Shown here: positions 9,098 through 19,160 of the stretch, piece by piece | How the letters are laid out: the number at the start of each line of letters is the position of its first letter | Numbering within the stretch: position 1 is the stretch's first letter | DNA from: Parasphingopyxis sp. | GTDB taxonomy: Bacteria; Pseudomonadota; Alphaproteobacteria; Sphingomonadales; Sphingomonadaceae | DNA: 64,000 bases | Assembly (NCBI RefSeq): GCF_028279465.1 | Contig: NZ_JANQNS010000015.1 | Coordinates: forward strand, 558,001-622,000 | Direction of reading: 5' to 3' | Notes under the pieces: model-generated | Told to the model about the DNA's origin: nothing | Seen by the model: only the letters and a program-made list of their open reading frames with translations | Databases searched by the model: none | Position numbers and translations under genes: made by a program

Positions 9098-9332
9098 GCG
9101 CGGCTCCATAGCGGAATAGGCTAGGCGGGCAAGCCGCGATATGCGTGTACCGGCCCTGCTTTCGCAGGCAACAGGCTTGTCGGCGTATCGGGCAAGAAAA
9201 TTTCCTCCGGGCCGGATTTCCCCTTATATTCTGCTGACTGGCCCTCGCTCCGGATGGACGAAGACCATCAAGCTGTGCGATACAATCTTCCGGGCGGCCG
9301 TTCCGGCCAATTTTCCAAATGGGAGGCAATTG
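9098..9332. promoter_or_regulatory. Divergent intergenic region aspS / lipoprotein
   Basis: 235 bp between divergent starts; it must carry both promoters. GGGAGG at 9321-9326 is a strong ribosome-binding site for the lipoprotein. An open frame continues upstream from 9333 to 9141 but shows no protein-like features. No clear promoter consensus was identified. Confidence 0.35.
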
Positions 9333-9830
9333 ATGAAGAAACTGACGATCGCACTTGTATCCGGCGCCGCGCTGGCGCTCGCGGCATGCGCGGGCGGCGA
9401 AGAGGCGGCCACTGACGATACCGAAGCGACCGAAGAAACCGAAGAGGCTGGCGAAGAGGAAGAGGCCACGGCCGCTGGAGCCTATGATCCGGCCAGCGCC
9501 GAGGGCATGGCCTATCGCGCGGCTGTCGAATGCAGTGCGACGATGATGGCATCGTCCGACCTGGTGGGTTCGCAGGGCATTTTTGCCGATACCGATGAGG
9601 AACGCGCCGAGATTCGCGCCGACGAAGACGATCGGGAGGCCCGGGCCGGCGTGATTATGGCGAGTGCGGTCGAAATGGGCGAAGCTCTGGGCCTGAGTGC
9701 GGCCGATGTCGAAGCCGAAATCACCGAACATCAGGGCACGTTCGTACAAGGCCGCGAAGATGGCTCGATGGAGGAATTCACCGCACGTGTCGCTAGCGAT
9801 GCGGATGCATGCGAAGCCGAACTCGGCTAA
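9333..9830 (+). CDS. Acidic hypothetical lipoprotein
   Basis: 165 residues. The ATG at 9333 has GGGAGG six bases upstream and begins a clear lipoprotein signal (MKKLTIALVSGAALALAAC, Cys at 19). After it comes a Thr/Glu-rich acidic linker of about 30 residues, then an alpha-helical domain with two cysteines (VECSATM and ASDADACEAELG) that could form a disulfide. No named family recognised; similar small acidic lipoproteins occur in sphingomonads. The longer frame starting at 9141 was rejected because it buries the signal peptide. Monocistronic on the evidence of spacing. Confidence 0.8.
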   Translation: MKKLTIALVSGAALALAACAGGEEAATDDTEATEETEEAGEEEEATAAGAYDPASAEGMAYRAAVECSATMMASSDLVGSQGIFADTDEERAEIRADEDDREARAGVIMASAVEMGEALGLSAADVEAEITEHQGTFVQGREDGSMEEFTARVASDADACEAELG

Positions 9831-9949
9831 GGCGGACCGAAAGCTCTCGCGACAGATACAAAGCCTGAACAGCGGCGGGCCGGCAATTTCCACATAATAG
9901 TCGGCTCGCCGCTAGGTTCATGCGCGCTCGCCGCCTATAGTCCGCCGCC

Positions 9950-11137
9950 ATGCATATCCATCCGCTGATCGACGACAGCGATACTCTTTCCGAATTTTGC
10001 GACCGGCTCGCCCAGTCCGACTTCGTCGCTGTCGATACCGAATTCATGCGGGAAAACACCTATTGGCCGGACCTATGCCTTGTGCAGATCGGCAACGGGG
10101 ACGAGGCCGCCGCGATCGATCCGAAGGCGGACGGGGTTAACCTTGCCCCCCTTCTCGATCTGCTCGTCGATAATGAGGATGTGCTCAAAGTCTTTCATGC
10201 GGGCGGGCAGGATGTGGAAATCGTATACAATCTGACGGGCAAGACGCCGCATCCGATCTTCGATACGCAGATCGCAGCGATGGCGCTCGGGCTCGGCGAA
10301 CAAATCGGTTATGCCAATCTCGTCGATGCGATGCTCGGCAAGTCGCTCGACAAGGGCGCGCGCTTTACCGATTGGGCCCGCCGCCCGCTCGACAAGCGCC
10401 AGCTCGACTATGCGGTCGGCGATGTCACCCATCTCGCCGAGATTTTTCCCAAGATGCTCGACCGGTTGCGTAAGACGGGGCGCGGCGCTTGGATCAACGC
10501 CGAGATGGAGAAGCTCGCCGATCCCGCCAATTACGCTAATCTACCCGAAGAAAGCTGGAAACGGGTGCGCATCCAGAGCCGCAAGGCCGAAGTGCTGGGA
10601 CGGCTGAAGGCGATCGCCGCCTGGCGCGAAATCGAGGCGCAGGACAAGGATCTGCCGCGCGGCCGCCTGTTGCGCGACGAAACGCTGGCCGATATCGCGC
10701 TCCATCCGCCGAAGAGTCAGAAGGCGCTGGCGAAAATTCGCGGCCTGCCGTCGAGCTGGGCCGGCAACGATATTGGCGGGCGGCTCATGGATGTCGTCGC
10801 CAATGCCGGGCCGCTGCCGGACGACGAGATGCCGCCGCGTCGGAACCGCAAGCCAGGGCTCGGCAAAGAAGGCGCGCTCGTCGCCGATCTGCTCAAATTA
10901 CTGCTGAAAATCCGGTCGCGTGAGATTGGTGTCGCGGCGCGGCTCGTCGCCAAGGCGGACGAGCTGGAGCAACTGGCCGCGGGTGAACGTGAAGACCTGC
11001 CGATCCTGACGGGCTGGCGCTATGAGGAATTTGGCCGCGATGCGCTCGATCTCGTCGAGGGCCGGGTGGCGTTCGCCGTGCGCGACGGCAGACTCAAGGT
11101 GACGCACACGAAAGAAGAGGAGACGGCCGATGCATAA
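9950..11137 (+). CDS. rnd: Ribonuclease D
   Basis: 395-residue RNase D, a 3'-5' exoribonuclease of the DEDD superfamily involved in tRNA 3'-end maturation. The catalytic residues are visible in order: VAVDTEFMRE (Exo I, Asp and Glu), HAGGQDVEIV with the following DTQIAAM (Exo II region), and LDYAVGDVTHL (Exo III, Tyr and Asp). An HRDC domain follows (AWREIEAQDKDLPRGRLLRDETL, about residues 220-290), then a second helical repeat. Length is typical. The next gene starts 8 bp before its stop codon. Confidence 0.95.
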   Translation: MHIHPLIDDSDTLSEFCDRLAQSDFVAVDTEFMRENTYWPDLCLVQIGNGDEAAAIDPKADGVNLAPLLDLLVDNEDVLKVFHAGGQDVEIVYNLTGKTPHPIFDTQIAAMALGLGEQIGYANLVDAMLGKSLDKGARFTDWARRPLDKRQLDYAVGDVTHLAEIFPKMLDRLRKTGRGAWINAEMEKLADPANYANLPEESWKRVRIQSRKAEVLGRLKAIAAWREIEAQDKDLPRGRLLRDETLADIALHPPKSQKALAKIRGLPSSWAGNDIGGRLMDVVANAGPLPDDEMPPRRNRKPGLGKEGALVADLLKLLLKIRSREIGVAARLVAKADELEQLAAGEREDLPILTGWRYEEFGRDALDLVEGRVAFAVRDGRLKVTHTKEEETADA

Positions 11138-11420
11138 GGCGATTGCGAGTGTGGCTGCGCTTGGCCTGACGGCGGCATGCGCGACAACGTCTGACACGCC
11201 GCCCATGGCGGGCGGTGGCGACTGCAATGCCGCTCCGGCGCAGGCACTGATCGGCGAGACAGTTACGCAGGCGCTTGGCGCCAATGCGATGCAAGTCACC
11301 GGAGCCGAACTCCTGCGCTGGATACCGCCGAACAGCGCGGTGACGATGGATTACCGGCCGAACCGCCTGAATATTTCCTATGACGAGAATTCGGTCATTA
11401 CGGATATCAACTGCGGCTAA
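11130..11420 (+). CDS. Peptidase inhibitor I78 family lipoprotein
   Basis: 96-residue exported protein. A signal peptide with a near-lipobox (GLTAAC) leads into a small domain that matches the I78 inhibitor family: CNAAPAQALIGE near the start, then RWIPPNSAVTMDYRPNRLNISYDE and a final INCG cysteine expected to pair with the first. Such domains inhibit serine peptidases and are common in sphingomonad envelopes. The ATG overlaps the last codons of rnd by 8 bp, so it is translated from the rnd transcript. Target protease unknown. Confidence 0.82.
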   Translation: MHKAIASVAALGLTAACATTSDTPPMAGGGDCNAAPAQALIGETVTQALGANAMQVTGAELLRWIPPNSAVTMDYRPNRLNISYDENSVITDINCG

Positions 11421-11424
11421 GCCG

Positions 11425-12933
11425 CTAGATTAGCCGCATCTCCGGCTCTTTCCCGAACGCGTCGGCCAGTTGCCGGTGGCGCTTGGCGACCGGTTGGCTG
11501 TAAAGCTCCGCATCGCGCTTATCGAGTGCCAGGATCAGCCGGTTTGCTTCGACTCCGACATTGCTGAGCTCCAACGGCTCCGCGACGCCACCGCTCAAAC
11601 GCTGTCCGAAGCGCATGGCGAGACCCCAGCGCGCGGCTTGTTCGAGCTCTTTAGTGCTGCACAGATTGACCAGCTCCTCAACCACGCCGACGCCGCCACC
11701 GAAATTGGTGAACAGCGCTTGCGCCATCTTGCCGCGGCCATTGCTCTCGATGCCGACCCAATTACCGTGCAGCGCCATTTCGAGGCCGCGTTCGGCGCGG
11801 AATTCGGGATGCGCGCGCCACCCGGTATCGGCGAGCAGACAGGCCGCCAGTCTGATCCGCTTGTCGGTATCCGATTCGTCGGTGAAGAGCGGCGCGATCC
11901 AGCGGTTGAGCAGATCGCCATGCTCGGGAAAGCGGCCCTGGCGTTCGCCCTCTTCGCGCGTCGCGGCGATCAGCGGGTCGATGGCACGGGTTTCCGCATC
12001 GAGCCGTTCGTAGAGCAGGCCCTCGCGCAGGCCATAGGCCGACACGACCAGCTCGCCGAGACCGATCTGCTTCACGAGTTGTGACAGGATCGCTGCGCCA
12101 TCGGGCAGATGCGGAATGCGCTGCGAGGCCATGGACGGCACGCAGTTGAGCTTCGATTTGTCGATCCGCGCAAGCAGGCGGACGAGCTTCGCCGCGCGTT
12201 CGGGTCGCATCGTATAATGATGTACGATGGGCAGCGGAAACTTGGTCCGCTGCATATCCACCCGCGCGAGCGCCCGCCACGAGCCGCCGACCAGGTAGAG
12301 CGGCTGACCTTCGCATTTCGCGGTCCAGTCCGCCGATTTCAGCGCCTTGGCGATCGCGCGTTTGAGTGCGCCTTTCTTGCCCGAACTCCGCAACTCGGCG
12401 ATGCGCAGCACGCCGAGCGGAAAGGATGCGCATTCCTTCACCGCGCCGTCCGCGACACGCGCCAGCTCCAGGCTGCCGCCACCGAGATCACCAACCAGCC
12501 CTTCTGCGCCCGGAATCGCCGACAAAACGCCCATCGCCGCAAGCTTTGCCTCGTCCTCGCCCGAGAGCAGGCGCACCTGAATACCGATATCACCGAGCTG
12601 CGCGATCAACTCACCGCCATTGCTCGCCTCGCGTACTGCGGCTGTCGCGACCGCGCGCATATCGGTGACGTTCATGGCGGTAGCCAGCGAACGGAAGCGC
12701 CGCAAAATGTCCATCGCATCGCCGATCGCGTCCGGCTGCAGCGCGCCATTCTCGTCCCGGCGCGCGCCCAGCCCGACCATCACCTTTTCGTTGAACAGGA
12801 AGGCGGGAAGCCGGCCCTGCCCATCGAACACGACGAGGCGGATCGAGTTCGAGCCGATATCGATGACCGCCGTGCGGCCGTCTTTCTCGACGGTCGGCTC
12901 TTCCTCCGTTCGGAACATGGACAGCACGGACAT
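11425..12933 (-). CDS. ppx: Exopolyphosphatase, Ppx/GppA family
   Basis: 502-residue member of the ASKHA fold family that degrades polyphosphate from its end and may also act on pppGpp. Nucleotide-binding motifs are visible: AVIDIGSNSIRLVVF near residue 22 and GDLGGGSLEL near 150; the C-terminal half matches the helical HD-like domain of long Ppx proteins. The start MSVLSMFRTEEEP lies 42 bp after ppk1, so ppk1 and ppx form one operon with hda and the DUF2066 gene upstream. Whether it prefers polyphosphate or pppGpp is not decidable here; the pairing with ppk1 favours polyphosphate. Confidence 0.93.
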   Translation of the reverse strand: MSVLSMFRTEEEPTVEKDGRTAVIDIGSNSIRLVVFDGQGRLPAFLFNEKVMVGLGARRDENGALQPDAIGDAMDILRRFRSLATAMNVTDMRAVATAAVREASNGGELIAQLGDIGIQVRLLSGEDEAKLAAMGVLSAIPGAEGLVGDLGGGSLELARVADGAVKECASFPLGVLRIAELRSSGKKGALKRAIAKALKSADWTAKCEGQPLYLVGGSWRALARVDMQRTKFPLPIVHHYTMRPERAAKLVRLLARIDKSKLNCVPSMASQRIPHLPDGAAILSQLVKQIGLGELVVSAYGLREGLLYERLDAETRAIDPLIAATREEGERQGRFPEHGDLLNRWIAPLFTDESDTDKRIRLAACLLADTGWRAHPEFRAERGLEMALHGNWVGIESNGRGKMAQALFTNFGGGVGVVEELVNLCSTKELEQAARWGLAMRFGQRLSGGVAEPLELSNVGVEANRLILALDKRDAELYSQPVAKRHRQLADAFGKEPEMRLI

Positions 12934-12975
12934 CGGCCGGAACCTTAGGCGCGCGCCTTGGCGCTGAAAACTGCG

Positions 12976-15147
12976 TTATCCACGCCGTTTGACGTGGAGC
13001 TTTTTCGGCATGGAACCCTGTTCGCTCAGCGCCGCGCCGCGGCCCGACAGCGACGGGTTGGTCATGAAATAGCGATGCAGGTTGAACGGCCGTCCTTCGG
13101 GTTTGATCCGGTCATAGGTGCCGTCGGCGTTGAGCTGCCAGCTTTGTTCATTGTCGATGAGATTGGCGACCATCACCTGATCGAGAATCTGCGCGTGCAC
13201 GGTCGGGTTTTCGATGGGCATCATATATTCGACGCGGCGGTCGAAATTGCGCGGCATCCAGTCCGCAGAGCTGATCAGCACATGCGCGTTCTTGTTCGGT
13301 AGCGCCGCGCCATTGCCGAAACAGGCGATACGGCTATGCTCGAGAAACCGACCGATGACAGAGCGCACGCGGATATTGTCCGACATGCCCGGCACCCCGG
13401 GCTTCAGACAGCATATACCGCGTATGATCAGGTCGATTTCGACCCCGGCATTGCTCGCCTCGTAGAGTTTTTCGATGATCGCCGGGTCGACGAGTGAATT
13501 CATTTTTGCCCAGACCGCGCCTTCCTTGCCAGCGCGTTCGTTTGCGATTTCCGCGTCGATCAGCTTCATCAGGTCGTTCCGCATATCGCGCGGCGACATG
13601 GAAATCAGTTCGAGCCCCTCGGGTTGCACATAGCCGGTGATATAATTGAACAACTGCGCGGCATCGCGCCCGGCGCGCGGATCGGCGGTGAAGAAGCTGA
13701 GATCGGTGTAAATCTTGGCCGTAACCGGGTGATAATTGCCCGTGCCGAAATGACAGTAGGTGCGATAGCCATCCTCTTCCTTGCGCACGACCATCGTGAC
13801 CTTGGCGTGCGTCTTCCACTCGATGAAACCGTAGACGACCTGCACGCCAGCGCGTTCGAGTGCGTTGGCCCAAAGAAGATTCTGCTCTTCGTCGAACCGC
13901 GCCTTGAGTTCGACAACAGCGGTCACGGATTTACCGGCTTCGGCGGCATCGATCAGCGCGCGGATGACGGCGGACTGTTTGCCGGCGCGATAGAGCGTCT
14001 GCTTGATCGCGACGACATCCGGGTCCTCGGCCGCCTGTTTAAGCAGCGCGACGACGACATCGAACGTCTCATAGGGGTGGTGGACGACGATATCCTTGGT
14101 CTTGATCGCCGCAAAACAGTCGCCGCCATGTTCGCGAATCCGCTCGGGAAAGCGTGGGCTGAACGGCGGGAATTTGAGGTCCGGTCGATCTTCCTCGACC
14201 AGCTGTTCGAGATCGGAGACGCCGAGAAAGCCGCTCGATTCCACCACCATGGCGTCGTCGCCACCCATCTCGCGGCGGATCAATTCCTCCATATCGTCGG
14301 GTATGTCTGCTTCGAGCTTGAGGCGGATCACCCTGCCCCGCCGCCGTCGTTTGATTGCGCTGCGGAAATAGCGGACGAGATCTTCGGCCTCTTCCTCGAC
14401 CTCGATATCGCTGTCGCGGATTATACGGAAAGCGCCCTGCCCGACCAGATCATATCCGGGAAAGAGGAGATCGATGAAGCGCCGGATGATCGTTTCCATG
14501 GCGATGTAGCGCGCCATCTCGCCGGGCAGGCGCACGAAACGCGGCAGCGTCGTCGGCACCATCACCAGTTCGCGGATCGGCGCGCCGTCGCTCTTGCGCT
14601 GTAAATCGAAGACGAGGCTGAACCCCTTGTTCGGAATGAAGGGAAAGGGATGGGCCGGATCGAGCGCCTGAGGGGTCAAAACGGGGAAGATATGGTTCTG
14701 GAAATGCTCCGACAGCCAGTCCCCGACTTCGCCCGATATTTCATCGTCCGACAGCACGAAAATCTCAGCATCGGCGAGCGCGGCGCGCAATTCGGTCCAG
14801 ACGGCCTGTTGTTCGTCCATCAGGGCATTGGCGCGCTCGGCGACGGCCGCAAGCTGCTGGCTCGGCGTCATGCCGTCGTCCGAGCGCATTTCGACGCCCT
14901 GCAGCTGCTGGCCCTTCAGACCGGCCACGCGAACCATGAAGAATTCGTCGAGATTATTACCCGAGATCGACAGGAACCGTAGGCGTTCCAGCAAGGGATG
15001 CGCCGCATTGCGGGCCTCTTCGAGCACGCGCTCGTTAAAGCCCAGCCAGCTCAGTTCGCGGTTGAAATAGCGGTCTTCCGTCCCCGGTTCGGCTTCGGTT
15101 TCGCGCGAGAAATCCTCGGTGATATGATCGGGATTATAATCGTCCAT
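12976..15147 (-). CDS. ppk1: Polyphosphate kinase 1
   Basis: 723-residue PPK1, which makes polyphosphate from ATP through a phosphohistidine. All four domains appear: the N domain (RYFNRELSWLGFNERVLEEA), the head domain, and the two C-terminal phospholipase-D-like domains. The autophosphorylated histidine is expected in KTHAKVTMVV, and the second essential histidine in LEHSRIACFGNG. The segment CHFGTGNYHPVTAKIYTDLSFFT is a strong family signature. Length normal. It is 24 bp downstream of hda and 42 bp upstream of ppx. Confidence 0.97.
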   Translation of the reverse strand: MDDYNPDHITEDFSRETEAEPGTEDRYFNRELSWLGFNERVLEEARNAAHPLLERLRFLSISGNNLDEFFMVRVAGLKGQQLQGVEMRSDDGMTPSQQLAAVAERANALMDEQQAVWTELRAALADAEIFVLSDDEISGEVGDWLSEHFQNHIFPVLTPQALDPAHPFPFIPNKGFSLVFDLQRKSDGAPIRELVMVPTTLPRFVRLPGEMARYIAMETIIRRFIDLLFPGYDLVGQGAFRIIRDSDIEVEEEAEDLVRYFRSAIKRRRRGRVIRLKLEADIPDDMEELIRREMGGDDAMVVESSGFLGVSDLEQLVEEDRPDLKFPPFSPRFPERIREHGGDCFAAIKTKDIVVHHPYETFDVVVALLKQAAEDPDVVAIKQTLYRAGKQSAVIRALIDAAEAGKSVTAVVELKARFDEEQNLLWANALERAGVQVVYGFIEWKTHAKVTMVVRKEEDGYRTYCHFGTGNYHPVTAKIYTDLSFFTADPRAGRDAAQLFNYITGYVQPEGLELISMSPRDMRNDLMKLIDAEIANERAGKEGAVWAKMNSLVDPAIIEKLYEASNAGVEIDLIIRGICCLKPGVPGMSDNIRVRSVIGRFLEHSRIACFGNGAALPNKNAHVLISSADWMPRNFDRRVEYMMPIENPTVHAQILDQVMVANLIDNEQSWQLNADGTYDRIKPEGRPFNLHRYFMTNPSLSGRGAALSEQGSMPKKLHVKRRG

Positions 15148-15171
15148 GACACGCTTTTAGCGGGTTTAGTG

Positions 15172-15777
15172 TTACGCGTCGATGAAACCCAATTCCTGCA
15201 TGGCGGCGCGCGCTATATCCCGCGTGATGCGCCCGCGCCGCTCGAACACCATCCGGTCGAGCGTTTCGATGATCTGGAACAGCGCATAATGGCTGCGATC
15301 CATGCGTTTGAGCAGATAGTCGATCGCGGTATCCGGCATGGCAAGGCCGCGCTCGCCAAAATGCTGATGCAGGCGATTGGCGATCAGCGCATCGCTCGGT
15401 TCGGCGATCCGCACCTTGGGACTGGCGGCGATGCGCGTTCTGAGGTCAGGCAGCGCGATTTCCCAGCGCGGGGGCGGCTCGTCCGCGATAATTAGCAAGG
15501 GCCGGTGCTCGGCTTGCGCCGCATTCCAGGCGTGGAACAGCGCTTCTTCTTCGGAGAGATCGGCATCGTCGATTACGCTGCCGCCGCTTTTGCGCGCGAA
15601 AATCCGGCCCAGCGTCGAACGCCCGGATTTGCGCGGGCCGGTCAGCAGACTCGTCTGGACCGGCCAGAGCGACCAATTGTCGAGGTGCTTGACTGCCTCG
15701 GTGTTGCTCTCGTCAACGATGAACGCGTCATCCCGGCCTGACTCGGGCCAGTCGAGCGGCAGCGCAATCTGGCTCAT
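15172..15777 (-). CDS. hdaA: HdaA-type regulator of DnaA inactivation
   Basis: 201-residue AAA+ protein related to Hda, which with the DNA clamp stimulates ATP hydrolysis by DnaA after replication starts. The N-terminal QIALPLDWPES contains a clamp-binding-like QxxLPL peptide. The P-loop reads GPRKSGRST, with Arg where Walker A normally has Lys, so nucleotide binding may be altered. LLIIADEPPP is the Walker B-like segment, and the C-terminal part has the Hda-like lid (ALFQIIETLDRMVFERRGRITRDIA). Its ATG overlaps the stop of the DUF2066 gene (ATGA). The same order (DUF2066-hda beside purMN) occurs in Pseudomonas. Confidence 0.85.
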   Translation of the reverse strand: MSQIALPLDWPESGRDDAFIVDESNTEAVKHLDNWSLWPVQTSLLTGPRKSGRSTLGRIFARKSGGSVIDDADLSEEEALFHAWNAAQAEHRPLLIIADEPPPRWEIALPDLRTRIAASPKVRIAEPSDALIANRLHQHFGERGLAMPDTAIDYLLKRMDRSHYALFQIIETLDRMVFERRGRITRDIARAAMQELGFIDA

Positions 15778-17057
15778 TCGCCGTCGGGCGGCGTCGCACC
15801 ATTGGAGCCGCCGCCCCTGCTGATGCGCAGCGTTCCCGCGCCGCGCTGAACCTGGAAACCGCGCGCCGACAGCGCCGAGGCAAGCGTATCGAGATCGCCG
15901 ATATAATCGACTTCCATCAGCGATACCCCACCGATGGCGAGGCTCGAAGTCGTCGCACCGCGTACACCCGGCGTGCCACGCACCGCGGATTCGCTGGAGC
16001 GAACCGCATTGGCGTCGGGCGTCACGACCTGGATCGTATAGCGGCCCGTGGCGGTCGCCTGTTCGGTATTCACTTCGGGTGCGGACGGACGGGTTTGGGC
16101 TGCAGCGACGCTACCTTCCAGTTCGTCGAGCGCCTCTTCCAGCGCCTCTTCGTCGAGACCGAATTCGAAGTTCAGCGACGGATCAGGCCGCAAACGGCCG
16201 TCTTCGAGCGCCCGCGTATAGGCGGCATCGATCCGGCGGACGCCTTCGTCGAGCAGCTGTTCAAGGCTGCGCGCGCTGGTGACGCGCAACGAGAATTCGG
16301 CGAGCTTGCGCCGGTCCGGCCCGTGATAGGCGACGAAACGCCCGACGACAGGGCCGCCCGGATAGGCATAATGGAGATGCACGACGGGCACGACGACATC
16401 GGCCGCTCCATAGGAATCGAGCAGGAACCGCCACCAGCCGCGTCCCGGCCGTCCGGTCTGGCCAACGGTCAGCAGCAAGGGCGTCGGGCCGGTGCCGCTC
16501 GCCCGCACATAATCGATCGGGCTGTCGCCGGACCGGAAACGCAGCCAGGCCCGCTGCCACGGCGTGCGTTCCTCGAAACTCATCGGCGTGTTGCCGACCC
16601 ATTGCACGGGCAGCACCAGCATCGGCGGCGAGCGCCGGATGACGCCGGAGACGCCGAGATAGCGGCTGACACGCGCGCGATCGAACATGACGCCGACCCG
16701 GCCGACATAGCGGGTCGGGCCGATCTGCTCTTCCTCGACGATAATGCCGGTCACGACCGCGCTGAGAGACGAATCGCTGAGATTGGGTGCCTGCGCCGCA
16801 GAACCGCCATTGACCCGCGCATAGAGCATCCGCCAGCCCTCGCGCTGGGCCTGTTCCCAGGCATTGCGGCGCGCATCCTCCGCATTTTCGCCGGTGGCGT
16901 TTACGAAGATGCCGGTGACCTCATAGTTCGCGGCGCTGTCCAGGCCGAAATCGCGTGAATTCTGCTGTTCCTGCTGCGCGAGTACGATCCCCGTCGCGCC
17001 CGCGCTCACGAAGAGCAGAGCCAGAAGCGCTTTGAAGTGACGGGTTACGAACTGCAT
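15774..17057 (-). CDS. DUF2066 family periplasmic protein
   Basis: 427 residues from the chosen start [20 protein letters not shown], a clear signal peptide ending near VLAQQ. The mature protein has the DUF2066 pattern in its first part ([54 protein letters not shown]), a predicted periplasmic alpha/beta repeat, and a C-terminal domain of about 80 residues that repeats a beta-alpha-beta layout ([15 protein letters not shown]...[14 protein letters not shown]). Function unknown. Location directly upstream of hda and divergent from purM is conserved across proteobacteria. The ATG at 17093 is the alternative start, but it lies nearer purM and shows no exported signal in front. Confidence 0.78.
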   Translation of the reverse strand: MQFVTRHFKALLALLFVSAGATGIVLAQQEQQNSRDFGLDSAANYEVTGIFVNATGENAEDARRNAWEQAQREGWRMLYARVNGGSAAQAPNLSDSSLSAVVTGIIVEEEQIGPTRYVGRVGVMFDRARVSRYLGVSGVIRRSPPMLVLPVQWVGNTPMSFEERTPWQRAWLRFRSGDSPIDYVRASGTGPTPLLLTVGQTGRPGRGWWRFLLDSYGAADVVVPVVHLHYAYPGGPVVGRFVAYHGPDRRKLAEFSLRVTSARSLEQLLDEGVRRIDAAYTRALEDGRLRPDPSLNFEFGLDEEALEEALDELEGSVAAAQTRPSAPEVNTEQATATGRYTIQVVTPDANAVRSSESAVRGTPGVRGATTSSLAIGGVSLMEVDYIGDLDTLASALSARGFQVQRGAGTLRISRGGGSNGATPPDGE

Positions 17058-17119
17058 TGTGGGCCTTTTGGCGACTTGGCCGTGGAAATCCAAGAGCGAT
17101 GTGGCTAGTCGCTATAAAG

Positions 17120-18208
17120 ATGGACGCCAAGCAAAAATCGACCGAATCTTACAGCTATGAAAAGGCGGGAGTCTCGATCGCCGCCGGCAACGCGCTCGTA
17201 AAGGCGATTGCCCCGCTCGCACGGGCGACGGCACGGCCGGGCGCGGAGGCCGATCTGGGCGGTTTTGGCGGATTTTTCGATCCGAAGGCGGCCGGCTATT
17301 CCGATCCGCTGCTGGTGGCTGCCAATGACGGCGTCGGCACCAAGGTGAAACTCGCCATCGATTATGATCGGCACGACAGGATCGGGATCGATCTCGTTGC
17401 GATGTGCGTCAACGATCTGATCGTCCAAGGCGCCGAGCCGCTCTTTTTCTTGGACTATTTCGCCACCGGGAAGCTCGACAATGGCGTTGCCGAGCGCGTT
17501 GTCGCGGGCATCGCCGAGGGCTGTAAACACGCCGGCTGCGCACTGATCGGCGGAGAGACGGCGGAAATGCCGGGCATGTATGCCGATGGCGATTACGATC
17601 TGGCAGGTTTTTGCGTCGGCGCGGTTGAGCGCGGCGAGGCGCTGACGGGCGATGGGATCGCAGCAGGCGATGCGATTCTCGGCCTTGCTTCGTCCGGCGT
17701 ACATTCAAACGGGTTTTCGCTCGTGCGCAGGCTGGCGGCGGACAAGAGCTGGGCGATGGAGGCCCCTGCCCCGTTCGACTCCGACCGGCTGCTCGTCGAT
17801 ACGCTGATCGAACCTACACGCATTTATGTGAAAGCGCTGCTGCCGCTCGTGCGATCCGGCGCGATTAAGGCGATGGCGCACATTACCGGCGGCGGACTGC
17901 TCGAAAATATCCCGCGCGTGCTGAGTGAAGGACAGCATGCGCAGGTGGATGCAGGCAGTTGGGAGCGGCCCGGGCTGATGGCCTTCCTTCAGAGCGAGGG
18001 CAATATCGAACCCGACGAGATGGCCCGCACCTTCAATTGCGGGATCGGCATGGCGCTGATCGTCGAGGATTTGCGCGCCGATGATGTCTCTGCGGCGCTG
18101 GCCGAGGCTGGCGAAAAGGTACATCGCATCGGCCATATCGAGGCTGGCGTGCGCGGCTGCACCGTATCCGGGCTGGACGGCAGCTGGAGCGCCACGCATA
18201 ATGGCTGA
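17120..18208 (+). CDS. purM: Phosphoribosylformylglycinamidine cyclo-ligase
   Basis: 362-residue AIR synthetase, which closes the imidazole ring in step five of purine synthesis. The N-terminal [18 protein letters not shown], the [15 protein letters not shown] nucleotide-binding segment, [24 protein letters not shown] and [12 protein letters not shown] are all diagnostic, as is [15 protein letters not shown] in the second half. The ATG at 17120 is preferred over the longer frame from 17057, which would overlap the divergent gene. It overlaps purN by 8 bp. Confidence 0.97.
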   Translation: MDAKQKSTESYSYEKAGVSIAAGNALVKAIAPLARATARPGAEADLGGFGGFFDPKAAGYSDPLLVAANDGVGTKVKLAIDYDRHDRIGIDLVAMCVNDLIVQGAEPLFFLDYFATGKLDNGVAERVVAGIAEGCKHAGCALIGGETAEMPGMYADGDYDLAGFCVGAVERGEALTGDGIAAGDAILGLASSGVHSNGFSLVRRLAADKSWAMEAPAPFDSDRLLVDTLIEPTRIYVKALLPLVRSGAIKAMAHITGGGLLENIPRVLSEGQHAQVDAGSWERPGLMAFLQSEGNIEPDEMARTFNCGIGMALIVEDLRADDVSAALAEAGEKVHRIGHIEAGVRGCTVSGLDGSWSATHNG

Positions 18209-19160
18209 TCGGGCGCGCGTCGCCGTCCTGATTTCGGGACGCGGGACGAACATGGCGGCGCTGCTCTACGCCGCGAAACAGGACGATTGTCCCTATGAGA
18301 TCGTGCTCGCCGCCGCCAACGATCCTGAAGCGCGTGGGCTCGCGCTTGCATCTGCGGAGGGCATTCCGACATTCGCGCAGAGCCATAAAGGCATGGACCG
18401 TTCGGAATTTGATGCGATTCTGGACCGCGAAATCCGCGCGGCGGGCGCCGACTATATCGTCCTTGCCGGCTATATGCGGATCCTCTCCGAGGCGTTCGTC
18501 AACAATTGGCAGGGACGAATGCTCAATGTTCATCCGTCGCTCCTTCCCAAATATCCGGGCCTCGACACGCATGAGCGGGCCATCGCAGCGGGCGATACGG
18601 TATCGGGCTGTACCGTCCACCTTGTGACGCCGGTCCTCGACGATGGGCCGATCCTCGGCCAGACCGAAGTCGCAATCCTGCCCGGCGATACGCCGGAGAA
18701 ACTGGCGACGCGTATCCGCCTTGCCGAGCATCAACTCTATCCGAAGGTGCTTGCGGAGCTGGTCAGCCGCGAGCGCGATCCGGACTGGATCGTCGCCAAG
18801 GTCGGCGAACTCGCGATGGCATTGCCCGAAGTCGCCGCGAAAACATCGCATGGCGCGCCGGGCTGGCGGGTCGCCACGACGAAATCGGGCAAATTCTTCG
18901 CCTATGTCTCGATCCGCCATCATGGCGAAGATGCGATATCACTGCTGGTGAAGACGAGCGGCCCCGATGAACAGGCGGCTTTGATCGAGGCCGAGCCGGA
19001 TATATACTATAAACCTGCCTATTACGGCCCGTCAGGCTGGATCGCGATCCGCCTCGACCGCCCCGACGTCGAGTGGGATCATATCGCGGACTGGCTGCGC
19101 AAAAGCTGGAGCTTCGTCGCGCCGAAGAAGCTTCAGGGGATGGCGGAGTTTCTAGTGTGA
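18201..19160 (+). CDS. purN: PurN fused to an MmcQ/YjbR-like domain
   Basis: 319 residues, about 110 more than a normal PurN. Residues 1-190 are a GAR transformylase: [18 protein letters not shown] (formyl/phosphate loop), [17 protein letters not shown], and [20 protein letters not shown] with the catalytic His, then [19 protein letters not shown] (catalytic Asp region). From about residue 200 a second domain begins with [28 protein letters not shown] and ends [25 protein letters not shown]; this is the layout of MmcQ/YjbR DNA-binding-protein-like domains. The frame is continuous, with no sign of a frameshift. The start overlaps purM by 8 bp and a lipoprotein start overlaps its stop. The role of the extra domain is unknown. 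Confidence 0.88.
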   Translation: MADRARVAVLISGRGTNMAALLYAAKQDDCPYEIVLAAANDPEARGLALASAEGIPTFAQSHKGMDRSEFDAILDREIRAAGADYIVLAGYMRILSEAFVNNWQGRMLNVHPSLLPKYPGLDTHERAIAAGDTVSGCTVHLVTPVLDDGPILGQTEVAILPGDTPEKLATRIRLAEHQLYPKVLAELVSRERDPDWIVAKVGELAMALPEVAAKTSHGAPGWRVATTKSGKFFAYVSIRHHGEDAISLLVKTSGPDEQAALIEAEPDIYYKPAYYGPSGWIAIRLDRPDVEWDHIADWLRKSWSFVAPKKLQGMAEFLV

